A DNA stretch of 6,022 nt from an uncultured Rhodobacter sp. (GTDB lineage Bacteria; Pseudomonadota; Alphaproteobacteria; Rhodobacterales; Rhodobacteraceae). Below the pieces are notes generated by a model. It did no database searches and was not told the origin of the DNA. It saw nothing but the letters and a program-made list of their open reading frames with translations. The DNA is taken from assembly GCA_937901435.1 (NCBI GenBank), contig CALGTJ010000495.1, positions 1 through 6,022 on the forward strand. Direction: 5' to 3'. Below are positions 5,119-6,022 of this stretch, piece by piece. The first letter of the stretch is position 1; the number at the start of each line of letters is the position of its first letter. The translations under genes were made by a program, and so were the position numbers.

Positions 5119-6022
5119 ATGAGCGGTTTCACTCTAAAAGAGATTGCCAAAGCGCTGGGTGCCGAGATGTTCGGTGACGGCGCTTTGTGCATTTCCGGGG
5201 CTGCCGAACCCGCCAGTGCGGGACCGGACGATCTGGCTTTGGCGATGGACCCGAAATATGCAGAGGGCCTGTCGCAGGGCCGCGCGCGCGCCGCGTTGCT
5301 ATGGCCCGGTGCAGACTGGCAGGCGCTTGGGTTGCAGGGTGCGCTGGTCGTGCCACGGGCGCGCATGGCCATGTCAGGGCTGACAAAGCTGCTGGATCCG
5401 GGGCCAGAGATTGCGCCGGGCGTGCATCCCACAGCCGTGATCGACGCCAGCGCCCAGATTGGTGCGGGGGCGGCGATCGGGCCATTTGTTGTGATCGGGC
5501 GCGATGTGGTCCTTGGCGCGAATGCACGTATTTCCAGCCATTGCACGCTTGCGGCCGGGACACAGATCGGCGCGAATGCCCTGATGTTTCCGGGCGCCTA
5601 TATCGGGCGCAATGTGCGGATCGGGTCCGGCTTTATCGCGCAGCCCGGTGCGGTGATTGGGGCGGATGGCTTTAGCTATGTGACCCCCGAAAAATCCCGC
5701 GCCGAGGCCGCGCGCGAGACTATGGGCGATGCCAGTGACGCGCAGGCGCAAGCGTGGCTGCGCATTCACTCGCTGGGCAGCGTGATCCTTGGGGACGATG
5801 TCGAGGTTGGCGCGAACGCCTGTATCGACGCGGGCACGATCCGCCCAACCCGGATTGGCGACGGCACAAAGATCGACAATCAGGTGCATGTGGCCCATAA
5901 TTGCGAGGTCGGGCGTGATTGCCTGTTCGCGGGGCAGGTCGGTATTGCGGGCAGCGTCAAGGTTGGCGACAAGGTGATCCTTGGCGGCAAGGTTGGCGTG
6001 GTCGACAACATTTTTATCGCAA
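5119..6022 (+). CDS. lpxD: UDP-3-O-acyl-glucosamine N-acyltransferase LpxD (3' end outside the window)
   Basis: Third step of lipid A synthesis in the cytoplasm: transfers a 3-hydroxyacyl chain from acyl carrier protein to the 2-amino group of UDP-3-O-acyl-glucosamine. The 301 codons present are open to the window edge; family members have about 340-365 residues, so some 40-60 are missing. Residues 1-95 form the N-terminal uridine-binding domain. From about 98 on, hexapeptide repeats of the left-handed beta-helix type are obvious (for example IGAGAAIGPFVVIG at 114-127). The general-base His is His260 in IDNQVHVAHN (252-261), matching E. coli His239. Between GADGFSY and GSVILG (about 181-225) there is a loop some 19 residues longer than in E. 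coli, as in other alphaproteobacterial LpxD. It lies 58 nt after the L,D-transpeptidase gene; no separate promoter was recognised in that gap, so co-transcription is likely but unproved. Confidence 0.93.
   Translation, partial: MSGFTLKEIAKALGAEMFGDGALCISGAAEPASAGPDDLALAMDPKYAEGLSQGRARAALLWPGADWQALGLQGALVVPRARMAMSGLTKLLDPGPEIAPGVHPTAVIDASAQIGAGAAIGPFVVIGRDVVLGANARISSHCTLAAGTQIGANALMFPGAYIGRNVRIGSGFIAQPGAVIGADGFSYVTPEKSRAEAARETMGDASDAQAQAWLRIHSLGSVILGDDVEVGANACIDAGTIRPTRIGDGTKIDNQVHVAHNCEVGRDCLFAGQVGIAGSVKVGDKVILGGKVGVVDNIFIA

Noticed and set aside
5374..5898. A 174-codon minus-strand open frame opposite lpxD
   Set aside because: It is an antisense shadow of the hexapeptide-repeat coding sequence; no motif recognised.

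Overview
The window is about 6 kb of GC-rich chromosome (coding stretches reach roughly 70% GC) that looks like an alphaproteobacterium of the Rhodobacteraceae/roseobacter type. That placement is inferred from protein style: the LpxD carries the extra loop seen in alphaproteobacterial homologues, and the MepK and Ldt proteins are of the roseobacter kind. No rRNA or other taxonomic marker is present. Nothing suggests a mobile element, prophage, CRISPR array, tRNA or rRNA.

Layout. (1) Positions 5-2450, plus strand: a tightly packed molybdenum-cofactor operon, mobA-mobB-moeA, whose genes overlap by 4 bases at each junction (ATGA, then GTGA). MoeA inserts molybdenum into molybdopterin. MobA, helped by MobB, then attaches GMP to make the guanine dinucleotide cofactor used by DMSO-reductase-family enzymes such as formate dehydrogenases. 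The operon probably continues upstream of the window. (2) Positions 2451-2538: a short convergent spacer with a hairpin terminator, best oriented for the minus-strand gene. (3) Positions 2539-3108, minus strand: a Tat-exported DUF882/M15-type murein endopeptidase of the MepK (YcbK) family. (4) Positions 3109-3434: an AT-rich (about 39% GC over 3181-3360) divergent promoter region. (5) Positions 3435-5060, plus strand: a secreted YcbB/LdtD-type L,D-transpeptidase with a peptidoglycan-binding domain and a YkuD catalytic domain. (6) Positions 5119-6022, plus strand: the first 301 codons of lpxD (lipid A acyltransferase), running off the window.

How the genes fit together. The right half is an envelope locus. 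In E. coli, LdtD makes 3-3 (mDAP-mDAP) cross-links in murein and MepK cleaves them, and the two genes are neighbours there too. Here they are divergent. Both probable promoters contain a perfect or near-perfect extended -10 inside an 18-bp element repeated in inverted orientation with one mismatch. This suggests that synthesis and cleavage of the same cross-link are controlled together. lpxD follows ldtD after 58 nt that hold a strong hairpin, linking this murein pair to outer-membrane lipid A synthesis.

No wholly new system is evident. The most noteworthy signals are the shared divergent promoter element with its flanking inverted repeats, and the ldtD-hairpin-lpxD junction.
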